Assembly: GCA_024403135.1 (NCBI GenBank)
Contig: JAKSSK010000002.1
Span: 18,632 to 82,631 of the forward strand
Reading direction: 5' to 3'
Source of the DNA: Clostridia bacterium
GTDB lineage: Bacteria > Bacillota > Clostridia > Peptostreptococcales > Anaerovoracaceae
Length of the DNA: 64,000 nucleotides
Positions 24,014 through 32,752 of the stretch are shown in pieces; the first letter of the stretch is position 1, and each line of letters opens with the position of its first letter. The notes beneath the pieces were generated by a model. The model was not told the origin of the DNA. It saw only the letters and a list, made by a program, of their open reading frames with translations, and ran no database searches. A program made the translations under genes and the position numbers.

Positions 24014-25534
24014 TTAAGCTTCAAGAGCAGCCATAGCTTGCTTCTTTTCTTCTTCTCTTTGTTCTAAGATCTTTGCATATTCTTCATCAGTTAACTTAGT
24101 CATTGTGATACCAGTGTATCCGAATGTTACTGATACTACAGGGTTTAACCAGTTAAGAATTGCATATGGAATGTAGCTTGAATCTGGTAATCCTAAGAAT
24201 GATCTCATAGTAGCACCGCAAGTGTTCCATGGGAAGAAGTTTGAAGTGATTGTACCACAGTCTTCTAGTGCTCTTGATAAGTTTTCTGGACGAAGCTTCA
24301 TATCTTCGAATTTTTCCTTGAACATTCTACCAGGAATTACTAGAGCTAAGTATTGGTCGCAGCAAGTAGCGTTTACGAATAAGCACATTAATTCTGTTGC
24401 TAATACTAAGCCGCCTCTGCCCTTTGCAACCTTTAATAGTAATCCAGCGAAAGTACCCATTACGCCTGTGCAGTCTACGATACCGCCGAAGCACATTGCG
24501 GATAGGATGATTGAAATTGTCCAGAACATACCTTGCATACCTGAGCCTGATAATAGACCTGATAATTCGCCAAGAACGCCTTCAATTTCTTCACTACCGT
24601 TAGCGATAACAGCGATTTGATCTTCGTTACCCATTGAGATACCGTTGTTAAGAGTATTGAAGATGTTGTGAACGATTCCGTCGTCGTAAACTCTGTTAAG
24701 AGCATCTTCGTTTAACCAGAATAGAGGTACGCCGATGAATACACCACCGATTAGTGAAGGGATAGCTGGAAGCTTGCAAGCTACAGCTACGATTACGAAT
24801 ACTGGTGGGATTAGAGTAACAACGCCAATGTATGATGATGCTGTAATGAAATCAGTGATAGCGTTGATTACTGATAAGTCAGGTGTTGAGTTTGAAGCAT
24901 GCATGAAGCCCATTACTGTGAATGCTACTAGTGCGATTACTAGTGAAGTACCAGTAGTGTAAACCATGTGCTTAATGTGTCCGAATAAAGTAGCGCCTGC
25001 CATAGCTGGAGCTAGGTTAGTTGTATCTGACATTGGTGACATCTTGTCGCCGAAGTAAGCACCTGAAATTACTGCACCTGCAGTCATAGGGACAGGGAAT
25101 CCTAAAGCTGTACCTACACCGATTAGAGCTACACCCATTGAACCAGCTGTTGACCATGATGATCCAGTAGCTAGTGAAACGATTGAGCATAGAACTGCTG
25201 CAGTTAATAGGAATACCTTAGGTGAGATGATCTTGATGCCATAGTACATCATTGATGGAATACATCCGCAAGCCATCCATGAAGCGATCATACAACCTAC
25301 TACTGAAAGAATCAGGCAAGCTTGCATTGATCTATTGATAGCTGCTAACATACCTTGTTCTAGGTATGCCCATTTCCATCCATTTAGGCATGCTAGGATA
25401 CCAGCAAATGATGCTGCTAAGATAAGTGCGATATGTGGTTCACCACCGTTATCCATTAAGATTGACCACATTAATAGGCCGATCATAACTAGGATAATTA
25501 AAATGCACTGCCATAGTGGAATTTTTTTACCCAT
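24014..25534 (-). CDS. nhaC: NhaC-family Na+/H+ antiporter
   Basis: 506 residues with about twelve membrane segments. It has the NhaC motifs GSSWSTAGSMGVALIGVG, GAYFGDKMSPMSDTTNLAPA and NATCCDQYLALVIPGRMF. Proteins of this family exchange sodium (or organic acids such as malate for lactate) for protons. Strong ribosome site AAGGAGG; adapted codon use suggests high expression. The leader holds a dyad over the -10 box and a long hairpin further upstream. Transport substrate other than Na+ cannot be excluded. Confidence 0.9.
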   Translation of the reverse strand: MGKKIPLWQCILIILVMIGLLMWSILMDNGGEPHIALILAASFAGILACLNGWKWAYLEQGMLAAINRSMQACLILSVVGCMIASWMACGCIPSMMYYGIKIISPKVFLLTAAVLCSIVSLATGSSWSTAGSMGVALIGVGTALGFPVPMTAGAVISGAYFGDKMSPMSDTTNLAPAMAGATLFGHIKHMVYTTGTSLVIALVAFTVMGFMHASNSTPDLSVINAITDFITASSYIGVVTLIPPVFVIVAVACKLPAIPSLIGGVFIGVPLFWLNEDALNRVYDDGIVHNIFNTLNNGISMGNEDQIAVIANGSEEIEGVLGELSGLLSGSGMQGMFWTISIILSAMCFGGIVDCTGVMGTFAGLLLKVAKGRGGLVLATELMCLFVNATCCDQYLALVIPGRMFKEKFEDMKLRPENLSRALEDCGTITSNFFPWNTCGATMRSFLGLPDSSYIPYAILNWLNPVVSVTFGYTGITMTKLTDEEYAKILEQREEEKKQAMAALEA

Positions 25535-25573
25535 AATAAATCCTCCTTCTTTATGGATTAAAATAAATTATTT

Positions 25574-25592
25574 TTGTCGCATTATACGACAA
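25574..25592. promoter_or_regulatory. dyad centred on the nhaC -10 box
   Basis: TTGTCG-CATTATA-CGACAA: 6-bp arms around a minus-strand TATAAT (25581-25586). A protein bound here would block the promoter. No good -35 is visible. Confidence 0.45.
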
Positions 25593-25619
25593 CTATAATT
25601 TATATATATATGTATTAAT

Positions 25620-25686
25620 ATACAATCGCCCCTAGGGTTGATATTGGTTTACAACCCCATCAACCTTTAGGGTTAGAGCCTTGTAT
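25620..25686. other. long hairpin upstream of nhaC
   Basis: Outer arms ATACAA (25620-25625) / TTGTAT (25681-25686). An inner stem CCCTAGGGTTGAT / ATCAACCTTTAGGG has a single bulge, and a terminal GGTT-TAC-AACC sits inside. It lies between the terminator of the ABC genes and the nhaC start. Could be a cis-acting RNA or a protein site. Confidence 0.4.
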
Positions 25687-25702
25687 TTCCAATGCATAAG
25701 AA

Positions 25703-25736
25703 AACTGACCGCCAAATAATTATGACGGTCAGCCTC
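25703..25736 (-). terminator. terminator of the GntR-ABC operon
   Basis: On the minus strand CTGACCGTCA / TGGCGGTCAG (one mismatch) followed by TTTTCTT, about 40 bases after the permease gene. Confidence 0.75.
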
Positions 25737-25772
25737 TCTTTTTGATAATATATTTTGAAAGTTACTAAAAAG

Positions 25773-26612
25773 CTATGCTAGGTTCAGTTTCTTCTTTAAT
25801 AGAAGAAGGTTTAAAACATATACAATGGCCGCTACTACCGCAAGCACCGCTATCATTACGATAAGAAGTGTGCTTATTGCGTGGTTAGCCTGCATTATAT
25901 CTGCGCTGTAAATATCCAATAGCTGCTTTCCTCCAAAAATGCTGGAGAAGATGCTAAATGCTGTGCAGATTACGAAGTATACTCCAATACCTGCAAGAAG
26001 TTTGTTCTTCTTAGCTATGATTGAACCTATAGTAATTGAAATGTATCCTAGCTCAAGGTTGAAGATGCAGCCTACTAGAAGTAGGACGATAGCTTCAACG
26101 ATGAAGATAACTGCGTAGTCTCCATTTTCAGTGAAGAAGATGTTTACTACCTCTTTCATTCCTTCCTTAAACTCTTCCCAGTTGTTTGAGAAGTATCTCA
26201 CTGCTGCTAGGCCTCCTGTTAATCCAAGAGCTGCTGCAGTGCAAGCTGTAATCACGTACCATACGAAGCCTGAAATTGACTTTGATAGTAACACCTGGTT
26301 TTCAGTTACAGGTAATGTGAAAGTAAGGTAACCTTCATCTGTAAACATGTTCTTGTAGTATCTATATTGAACTACAAGCTCAATGATTAATACGTATGCG
26401 ATGATAACCAAAACGAAGGCTATTATTCCCGCTACGCTAAGTCCATCAACTATTCCCTTTGTTGCAGTAGGAAGCAGTGTATCCGACTGATCACCTAGGA
26501 TAGTTCTCTTGATGGATAATACGCCGATTAAAGTTGAAAATGCGGCTATTAGTAAAGTTGGCCACCAAATACGCCAAGTGTATTTAAAATCGTATTTTAG
26601 TAAATTGCGCAT
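25773..26612 (-). CDS. ABC transporter permease (exporter type)
   Basis: 279 residues with about six membrane segments and the start LLKYDFKYTWRIWWPTLLIAA seen in ABC-2-type permeases next to GntR regulators in Clostridia. It follows its ATPase gene with a 16-base overlap and a GGGAGG ribosome site. The GntR(YtrA)-ATPase-permease order resembles the ytr operon of Bacillus, which responds to cell-wall antibiotics. Substrate not known. Confidence 0.82.
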   Translation of the reverse strand: MRNLLKYDFKYTWRIWWPTLLIAAFSTLIGVLSIKRTILGDQSDTLLPTATKGIVDGLSVAGIIAFVLVIIAYVLIIELVVQYRYYKNMFTDEGYLTFTLPVTENQVLLSKSISGFVWYVITACTAAALGLTGGLAAVRYFSNNWEEFKEGMKEVVNIFFTENGDYAVIFIVEAIVLLLVGCIFNLELGYISITIGSIIAKKNKLLAGIGVYFVICTAFSIFSSIFGGKQLLDIYSADIMQANHAISTLLIVMIAVLAVVAAIVYVLNLLLLKKKLNLA

Positions 26613-27307
26613 CTGAACACCTCCCTGAATAACTCGTCAAGGGTCTTGCCTGACTCTGCTCTAGCATCGTCTGCATTTCCTGACTTTAAAATCTTTCCTC
26701 CAAATCCCATGAAAGCGAATTCGTCTAGCGCAGGCTCTACATCGTGAATCAGGTGAGTAGTGATAAGCACTGCTGAATCAGGGCTGTAGTTACCTATGAT
26801 AGTGTTAAGTATGTACTCTCTTGACGCTGGATCAACGCCTCCAATTGGTTCATCAAGTAGGTAAAGCTTGGCATCCCTTGCCATTACCATGATAAGCTGA
26901 ACCTTTTCCTTAGTTCCTTTTGACAAAGTTTTCAACTGCGATTTTTCTGAGATTCCCAGTTCCTTTAGCATCTGTCTTGCTACATCAGGTCTGAAATCTT
27001 CATAGAATTCTGTAAAGAACTGGATAAGTTCCCCAACCTTCATCCAGTTGCTGAAATATGTTCTCTCTGGTAAGTATGAAACTAGTGCCTTAGTCTTTTC
27101 TGAGATTGGCTGGCCGCATACCAAAACCTCCCCTTGGCTTGGCTTAAGTAGGCCTGCAATCATCTTGATCAATGTAGACTTTCCGCATCCGTTAGGTCCA
27201 AGTAGTCCGTAGATCTTTCCGCCTTCAAGCTCGAAGTCTAGCCCGTCTAGTACCATGGTCTTTGAATCGTATGCCTTAGAAAGTTTCTTACATTCTAATA
27301 TCTTCAT
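26597..27307 (-). CDS. ABC transporter ATPase, GntR-linked
   Basis: 236 residues: Walker A GPNGCGKST, Walker B YLLDEPIGGVD, switch His in TTHLIHD. The signature is LSKGTKEK, the variant common in YtrB/CcmA-type exporters. It pairs with the permease downstream and overlaps the GntR gene by 4 bases (ATGA). Confidence 0.9.
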   Translation of the reverse strand: MKILECKKLSKAYDSKTMVLDGLDFELEGGKIYGLLGPNGCGKSTLIKMIAGLLKPSQGEVLVCGQPISEKTKALVSYLPERTYFSNWMKVGELIQFFTEFYEDFRPDVARQMLKELGISEKSQLKTLSKGTKEKVQLIMVMARDAKLYLLDEPIGGVDPASREYILNTIIGNYSPDSAVLITTHLIHDVEPALDEFAFMGFGGKILKSGNADDARAESGKTLDELFREVFRCAIY

Positions 27308-27672
27308 TTATCCCATCCCTCACTTTCCTTTACTAATTTTAGGATTTCTTCCTTTGAAAGCTGTAAGCGCTTTGCCCCAGCAATCATTGTATCAATAACC
27401 TCTTTGGCTTCCTCGTCCTTCATCTTCTTTAAGATCTTCTCATCTTGAGTGACGAATCTGCCTGAGGTTCTCCTGCTCTCCAGTATGCCAGCTGTCTCTA
27501 GCTCCGCCAGCGCTCTTTGAACAGTATTAGGATTCACTCCAGCCTCAACGGCAAGCTGTCTTACCGATGGGATTTGTTCTTCCACCTTGTATACGCCGTT
27601 TATTATGTCGCACTTTATATGCCTTTCAATCTGCACGTATACGGGAAGCTCACTTGTGAATTTCCAGCTCAT
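27304..27672 (-). CDS. GntR-family regulator, YtrA subfamily
   Basis: 122 residues: a winged-helix GntR domain (about 10-75, EEQIPSVRQLAVEAGVNPNTVQRALAELE) with only a short C-terminal helical tail, as in YtrA-type repressors. First gene of an operon with an ABC ATPase and permease. A perfect ACTGTA-N12-TACAGT dyad overlaps its own -10 box, so it probably represses itself. Confidence 0.9.
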   Translation of the reverse strand: MSWKFTSELPVYVQIERHIKCDIINGVYKVEEQIPSVRQLAVEAGVNPNTVQRALAELETAGILESRRTSGRFVTQDEKILKKMKDEEAKEVIDTMIAGAKRLQLSKEEILKLVKESEGWDK

Positions 27673-27692
27673 GGCTTTCTCCTTTCTGTGTC

Positions 27693-27716
27693 ACTGTACT
27701 AACATACTAATACAGT
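27693..27716. promoter_or_regulatory. GntR/YtrA operator
   Basis: ACTGTA-N12-TACAGT perfect inverted repeat covering the -10 box of the operon promoter. Confidence 0.7.
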
Positions 27717-27732
27717 AATACAATGTTGTCAA
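27704..27732 (-). promoter_or_regulatory. promoter of the GntR-ABC operon
   Basis: On the minus strand: TTGACA (27727-27732), 17-base spacer, TAGTAT (27704-27709). Confidence 0.8.
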
Positions 27733-27741
27733 TAGGAAAAT

Positions 27742-27768
27742 TAAAAAAACCTGCAGATTATCTGCAGG
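27742..27768 (-). terminator. terminator of the ABC exporter gene
   Basis: On the minus strand CCTGCAGA-TAA-TCTGCAGG followed by T7; the loop TAA is the stop codon of the exporter gene. Confidence 0.85.
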
Positions 27769-29500
27769 CATTTTGTGTTTCATATAGTTTGGCGTACATT
27801 CCGCCCTTTTCTAGAAGCTCTTTGTGGCTTCCCTCTTCAACTATCTTACCCTTATCTATTACTATTATATGTCCCGCCTTTCTAATGGTTGAAAGCCTAT
27901 GGGCTATAATAATTGTAGTCCTTCCTTCAGATAGGCTGTCGAAGGCACTCTGTATCTTAGCTTCAGTTACAGAGTCTAGGGCTGATGTTGCTTCATCTAG
28001 TATTAGTATTGCCGGGTCTTTAAGTATGGTCCTTGCGATGGATATTCTCTGCTTTTGACCTCCAGAAAGAAGGGTACCCCTTTCACCTACGTAGGTGTCG
28101 AAGCCATCTGGCATATCCAAAATGTCATCGAAGATCTCCGCAAGCTTAGCCGCCTTTATTACCTCTTCATCTGTAGCATCAGGTCTACCGTAGCGGATGT
28201 TCTCCATGATGGTATCTGCAAACAGGAATACGTCCTGCTGCACTATGCCGATGTTGCTTCTAAGATCGGTTAGCTTAATATTCTTTACGTTTGTGCCGTC
28301 TATTAATATCTCGCCCTTATCCACATCATAAAATCTTGGAATCAGGTGGCACATTGTGGTCTTTCCTCCGCCTGAAGGTCCAACCAGTGCAATGGTCTTA
28401 CCTGGGGTAACCTTAAAGCTTACGTCCTCTAGTATTCCCTCTTCATCGTACTTAAATGAGACGTTCTTTACCTCTACAAGGCCAGTTGCCTTTTCCATGG
28501 AAATGGCATTTTCAGAATCTGTGATTGTAGGCTCAGTTCTCATAATCTCGCCAAACCTCTTTAGGCCAGCAAAGCCAGACATGAATATTTCAGCAAAGTT
28601 TGCAAGCCTTCTAACTGGGTTGATGAAGGCCGCTATGTAAAGACTGAAGGTGATCAAATCTATATAGTTCATGGACCCCTTCATGATCATAAGGCCGCCC
28701 ACTGCAATTACTGCTACCTGCATTATGCTGGTAAAGAATTCCTGGGCACCGTTAAACTTGCCCATCTCGTTATAGAAGCCGGTCTTGGAGTTCCTATAGA
28801 TGTCGTTATATACGTTGAACTTGTCGTAGTCTATGTCCTCGTTGGCAAAGGCCTGGGAAGTCTTCATGCCAGATAGCCCAGACTCTATCTCCCCATTTAT
28901 TAAGGCCATCTTTTCCTTTACCTTCATGGACGCCGCCATCATCCTTCTTCTAAGTGCCATCACAACCAATACGAAGATAGGTATTAGAAGTGATACCACG
29001 ATGGCAAGTCTCCACTCTATGGTGAACATAACTATAAGAGAGCCTACTATTGTTACAAAGGAAATAAGTACGTCCTCTGGACCGTGGTGAGCAAGCTCAG
29101 TCACCTCGAAAAGGTCTCCCGTCATCCTGTTCATCAGCTGACCTGTAATGTGCTTATCGTAGTAGTCGTAGCCCAGCTTTTGAAAGTGTGCAAACAGGTC
29201 CTTTCTGATGTCCGCTTCAACCCTAATTCCAAACATGTGGCCGTAATATGTGATGATGTACATCAAAACCGACTTTAGTAGGAATGCCACAACAACGATG
29301 GTGATCAAGGTGAAGAAGGCTCTGTATGCGTTGTTTGGCAGATAGTCGTACATGGCGATCCTTGAAACCAGCGGAAACGCCACGTCGATTATTGCTGCTA
29401 AAAATGCACAGCTCATGTCTAGAGCAAACAGCCCCTTATGTCCCTTAAAATATTGGAAAAATCTTTTTATGTCTTTCATTCTACTTTCCGTATTTTTCAA
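27758..29500 (-). CDS. ABC exporter, membrane-ATPase fusion (MsbA/multidrug type)
   Basis: 580 residues. A six-helix type IV exporter membrane domain (about 15-310) precedes an ATPase domain (about 335-575) with GPSGGGKTT, LSGGQKQRISIAR, LILDEATSALD and the switch AHRLST. It acts as a dimer. The cargo (drug, lipid or peptide) is not told by sequence. The first codons overlap the acetyltransferase gene by 20 bases, so the two are co-transcribed. Confidence 0.92.
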   Translation of the reverse strand: MKNTESRMKDIKRFFQYFKGHKGLFALDMSCAFLAAIIDVAFPLVSRIAMYDYLPNNAYRAFFTLITIVVVAFLLKSVLMYIITYYGHMFGIRVEADIRKDLFAHFQKLGYDYYDKHITGQLMNRMTGDLFEVTELAHHGPEDVLISFVTIVGSLIVMFTIEWRLAIVVSLLIPIFVLVVMALRRRMMAASMKVKEKMALINGEIESGLSGMKTSQAFANEDIDYDKFNVYNDIYRNSKTGFYNEMGKFNGAQEFFTSIMQVAVIAVGGLMIMKGSMNYIDLITFSLYIAAFINPVRRLANFAEIFMSGFAGLKRFGEIMRTEPTITDSENAISMEKATGLVEVKNVSFKYDEEGILEDVSFKVTPGKTIALVGPSGGGKTTMCHLIPRFYDVDKGEILIDGTNVKNIKLTDLRSNIGIVQQDVFLFADTIMENIRYGRPDATDEEVIKAAKLAEIFDDILDMPDGFDTYVGERGTLLSGGQKQRISIARTILKDPAILILDEATSALDSVTEAKIQSAFDSLSEGRTTIIIAHRLSTIRKAGHIIVIDKGKIVEEGSHKELLEKGGMYAKLYETQNACR

Positions 29501-30008
29501 AATATTCGTCCCTTAACATGCTCATTAAGTGAACGTCATATAGCTTTCCGTTCTTTCTGCAGTTATCTCTAAGCACTCCCTCATACTTAAATCCTAAGGA
29601 TAGGTAAAGGAATGATGCAGGATTTCCTGTATAGTGGTCAAGGTATAGCCTTGCCATGTTCCACTGATTAAAGGCTAGGTCCATCATGGCTAGCATTGCC
29701 TGCTTTCCGTAGCCCTTTCCTCTAAGGTCTACCTCTCCAATATATATTCTCCAGATTTCGCACTTCCAGCCCATGATGATGTCGCCCATTACGATTCTTC
29801 CTATTGGCTTTCCATCCTTTAGGCAGATGGTGTACTGTCTTTGAGCCTCGTCCTCGTCATCGTGGACAAACTTTCTTACTACGTCGTCTCTAGTCTGATC
29901 GTCTGCGATGCTGAAAAACTGGGTAACCCTAGGGTCCTTTTCCCATCTATCAAAGTAGTCAATATCCTCAAATGTGGATTCTCTAATTATTAAATCTTTT
30001 GTTTCCAT
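29481..30008 (-). CDS. GNAT N-acetyltransferase (RimJ/RimL type)
   Basis: 175 residues with the GNAT fold: IRESTFEDIDYFDRWEKD start, the acetyl-CoA loop RGKGYGKQAM, and LYLDHYTGNPASFLYLSLGFKYEG near the end. It transfers acetyl groups to a protein N-terminus or small molecule. ATG 30008 is chosen for the AAAGGAG site 8 bases upstream; the longer frame is rejected. It precedes and overlaps the exporter gene, so a resistance pair is possible. Confidence 0.87.
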   Translation of the reverse strand: METKDLIIRESTFEDIDYFDRWEKDPRVTQFFSIADDQTRDDVVRKFVHDDEDEAQRQYTICLKDGKPIGRIVMGDIIMGWKCEIWRIYIGEVDLRGKGYGKQAMLAMMDLAFNQWNMARLYLDHYTGNPASFLYLSLGFKYEGVLRDNCRKNGKLYDVHLMSMLRDEYFEKYGK

Positions 30009-30064
30009 AATCTTTCTCCTTTTTACGTGTATATTATACCACAATTTTTTTGAAAAAAAATTAA

Positions 30065-30076
30065 GAACATTTGTTT
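30065..30076. promoter_or_regulatory. LexA box (SOS operator)
   Basis: GAAC-ATTT-GTTT, close to the Gram-positive LexA site GAACN4GTTC/T. It overlaps the -35 (TTTACT, 30074-30079) of the lexA promoter, whose extended -10 is TGGTAAACT ending at 30102. Autoregulation is expected. Confidence 0.75.
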
Positions 30077-30131
30077 ACTTTTTGTTCGCATTGTGGTAAA
30101 CTAACCCTATCTAAGAAAAGGAGATAAAGCT

Positions 30132-30776
30132 ATGGCTAACGTTAGAGAACGTCAAATGAAGATATTAGCTTTCATGAAGGAAGCTATTAAGACTAAGGGA
30201 TATCCCCCTACTATCAGGGAGATATGCGAGGCAATGCACGTAAAATCCACATCAACAGTCCACAAGGATATTGAAAGCCTAGTAAAGGAAGGCTATCTAA
30301 AGAAGGACCCTTCAAAGCCTAGAGCTTTAATGGTTGTAGACTCACCTATGGATGCTTCTCATGCATCAAATTTAGATGTGGCAAATCAGAATACTATAGA
30401 GATTCCTGTAGTAGGAAGAGTTGCCGCTGGACTTCCTATCTTAGCTGAGCAGAACATAGATGATTCATTCCCTGTTCCTGCAAGATTCGTAAACGGCGGA
30501 ACAAACTTCATGCTTACCGTAAAGGGTGAAAGTATGGTGGAAGCTGGAATCTTCGATGGAGACTACATCCTGGTTGAACAGACCAACGAAGCTCACAACG
30601 GCGAAATCGTAGTTGCTCTAGTTGATGGTTTTGAAACAGAAGCTACAGTTAAGACCTTCTACAAGGAAGACGATCACATCAGGCTTCAACCTGAAAACAA
30701 AACTATGAGTCCTATCATTGTAGAAAACGCTCGCATAGTTGGAAAAGTAAAAGGAGTATTCAGATACTTTAACTAA
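30132..30776 (+). CDS. lexA: LexA SOS repressor
   Basis: 214 residues. A winged-helix DNA-binding domain (1-70, GYPPTIREICEAMHVKSTSTVHKDI) and an S24 peptidase domain. The Ala99-Gly100 cleavage site is in GRVAAGLP. The catalytic pair is Ser134 (GESMV) and Lys174 (ATVKTF). It represses DNA-repair genes and self-cleaves with RecA on DNA damage. Ribosome site AAAGGAG. An SOS box lies in its own promoter. Confidence 0.97.
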   Translation: MANVRERQMKILAFMKEAIKTKGYPPTIREICEAMHVKSTSTVHKDIESLVKEGYLKKDPSKPRALMVVDSPMDASHASNLDVANQNTIEIPVVGRVAAGLPILAEQNIDDSFPVPARFVNGGTNFMLTVKGESMVEAGIFDGDYILVEQTNEAHNGEIVVALVDGFETEATVKTFYKEDDHIRLQPENKTMSPIIVENARIVGKVKGVFRYFN

Positions 30777-30801
30777 CCTCTCTACCCAGAGAGGTTTTTT
30801 T
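30775..30801 (+). terminator. lexA terminator
   Basis: AACCTCTC / GAGAGGTT with a 6-base loop and T7, starting inside the stop codon. The next promoter begins directly after the T run. Confidence 0.9.
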
Positions 30802-30802
30802 A

Positions 30803-30811
30803 TGCTATACT
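30803..30811 (+). promoter_or_regulatory. extended -10 promoter of the EamA transporter gene (leaderless)
   Basis: TGCTATACT ends 6 bases before ATG 30818, with no ribosome site between. No clear -35; the usual position falls in the lexA terminator stem. Confidence 0.55.
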
Positions 30812-30817
30812 ACCTTC

Positions 30818-31711
30818 ATGAGACTTGAAAAGGAAGAGATTAAAACTAAAAATGTATTGCTGCTGTTAAGCTGCTATATTATCTGGGGATTTCAGCCTCT
30901 ATACTTCAATCAGATGGACGTGGAGGCCATGTTCCTGCTTACCTCTAGAATGCTCTTAGGTGGAATAGTTCTATTCATCTACCTGCTTATTAGAGGAAGA
31001 AAGGATGAGCTTATTGCAGCATTTAAGGATAAGGATTTGATGCTAAAGCACCTGATTCCAGGAGCCATATTCCTGTTCCTTGACTGGGGAATATATACCT
31101 GGGCGGTTATGAACGAGCACATCATGGATTCATCCATGGGATACTACGTATCTCCTCTAGTAACTTGCTTCCTGGGAATTATCCTCTTTAAGGAAAGGTT
31201 TGGCTGGGAGGTCATAGCTGGCATCGCCTTGATAGCAACGGGCATCCTGGTGTCTGGAAACGGATTTAGCAACGCTCCTTTCGTATCCATAAGCTTGATG
31301 TTCTGTGCCCCTCTGTACAACGCCTTTATGAAGAAGGTTAATATAGACGGCATGATATCCACAGCTGTGCAGCTACTATGTGCAAGCCCATTCTGCGTAG
31401 CTTTCATCCTGATAGCAAGGCACGGAGAAAACGGTCTAGGTTCTATGGACCTAACCCAGTTCATGTTCCTGTTTGGAGCAGGCCTTGCAACCATGATTCC
31501 AATAGTGTTCCTGGCTGTAAGCATCAGGTTCCTGCCACTTACCCTGGTAGGCTTCATGCAGTACTTAAGCCCAACCTTCAGTATCCTATGCGGATATCTT
31601 CTAGGTCAGAGCATATCCCACGACCAGCTGATAAGCTACATATTCATCTGGGTCGGCGTAATAATATATACAACTGTTACAACCGTTAGATCAAAAAAGG
31701 AAGCTAGCTAG
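30818..31711 (+). CDS. EamA/RarD-type drug-metabolite transporter
   Basis: 297 residues with ten hydrophobic segments in two EamA repeats. The start LLLLSCYIIWGFQPLYF and MDSSMGYYVSPLVTCFLGIILFKERF are typical of the RarD branch. It is an inner-membrane carrier of unknown metabolite. The start codon follows the -10 box by 6 bases, so the mRNA is predicted leaderless. Confidence 0.87.
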   Translation: MRLEKEEIKTKNVLLLLSCYIIWGFQPLYFNQMDVEAMFLLTSRMLLGGIVLFIYLLIRGRKDELIAAFKDKDLMLKHLIPGAIFLFLDWGIYTWAVMNEHIMDSSMGYYVSPLVTCFLGIILFKERFGWEVIAGIALIATGILVSGNGFSNAPFVSISLMFCAPLYNAFMKKVNIDGMISTAVQLLCASPFCVAFILIARHGENGLGSMDLTQFMFLFGAGLATMIPIVFLAVSIRFLPLTLVGFMQYLSPTFSILCGYLLGQSISHDQLISYIFIWVGVIIYTTVTTVRSKKEAS

Positions 31712-31721
31712 CTTCCTTTTC
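31695..31721. terminator. bidirectional terminator between EamA and lysO genes
   Basis: The perfect palindrome GGAAGCTAGCTAGCTTCC flanked by A and T runs includes the EamA stop codon. The lysO gene ends just beyond it. Confidence 0.85.
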
Positions 31722-31722
31722 T

Positions 31723-32742
31723 TTATCCCATAAGTGCGGGTACTAATATTGAAGTTGTGATGCACATGAAGAAGCCGGTTACGAATCCGTATACAACGGT
31801 TTCCTCTCGGCAGGATCTTTCGATGATCGGCATGCATACGTCCATGTCCGCCATACCTGCTATGCCAAGGCTTTCCATATATCCTATGGTCTTAGCAGCA
31901 AGAGGTATGAATATTATTCCTAAGGTTTCCCTTATTACGTTTGTCATAAAGCATACTGCACTTGCCACCGCATGGCCTGCTCCTGCTGAGCTCATCATGA
32001 TAGGTGCATATGAGTACCATCCGAAGGCTCCTGCTATTGCTAGGCTATCCTTCATATCGTAGCCGAAGATTGCTCCGCCTATTGCTCCAAAGATAAGGCC
32101 ACCTACTATCATGGCAAATGGAAATGCAAATACCTTTAGGCCTACCTTCTTGATGTTTCCTGCAACTGTACCTGAAAATCCCAGGTCGCTTCCTACGAAT
32201 ACCAGCATCAGGCATAGTCCGTAGACTATTCCGTTTGATGTGGCTTCATCGAAGGCCTTAAGATCATCGGTAAACTGAGGAACTACGAAGTGGCCAACTA
32301 TCATGCCTAGGCCTACCAGTGTGATGGTGACGACAGTCATAACCAGGGTGTGCTTGCTCTCAGGTGAAAGCTTTCCAGCTTCCTTTCCTTCGTGCTTTTC
32401 TCTTTCCATCTTCTTGATGGCTTCAACCTCAGCTGGTGTAAGTTTCTTAACTACATCCCCGTATCTATTAATTCCAAGAAGTTTTCTTGTAACGTAGATT
32501 GAGAACATAGTCCCTATAATAATTATTAGGCATAGGGCTAGTGATTCCAGACCAAGGGTTCCTAAGTTAAGGATGATCTCATCGTTTATTCCCATCCTTA
32601 CTCCCATTACAAATACAACTATGTAGATGAACCACATCATTGCAGTTCCCATCCAGCTGAACTTGTCCTTGTACTGCCTGAACCTACTTGAAAGCAGGTA
32701 GAACACCAACATTATGCTCCAGTATAGAATTAATATTTTCAT
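31723..32742 (-). CDS. lysO: LysO-family lysine exporter (copy 1)
   Basis: 339 residues, about eight to ten membrane segments. It has the LysO/DUF340 features GxRMGxxxE/D (GVRMGINDEII), LVFVGSDLGFSG and GAFGWYSYAPIMM. A charged cytoplasmic loop (about 100-135) separates the N-terminal module from the transport core. LysO of Escherichia coli exports lysine. It is translated after a second, related gene (10-base gap), so the pair may form a heteromer. Confidence 0.85.
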   Translation of the reverse strand: MKILILYWSIMLVFYLLSSRFRQYKDKFSWMGTAMMWFIYIVVFVMGVRMGINDEIILNLGTLGLESLALCLIIIIGTMFSIYVTRKLLGINRYGDVVKKLTPAEVEAIKKMEREKHEGKEAGKLSPESKHTLVMTVVTITLVGLGMIVGHFVVPQFTDDLKAFDEATSNGIVYGLCLMLVFVGSDLGFSGTVAGNIKKVGLKVFAFPFAMIVGGLIFGAIGGAIFGYDMKDSLAIAGAFGWYSYAPIMMSSAGAGHAVASAVCFMTNVIRETLGIIFIPLAAKTIGYMESLGIAGMADMDVCMPIIERSCREETVVYGFVTGFFMCITTSILVPALMG

Positions 32743-32752
32743 AAGCGCCTCC

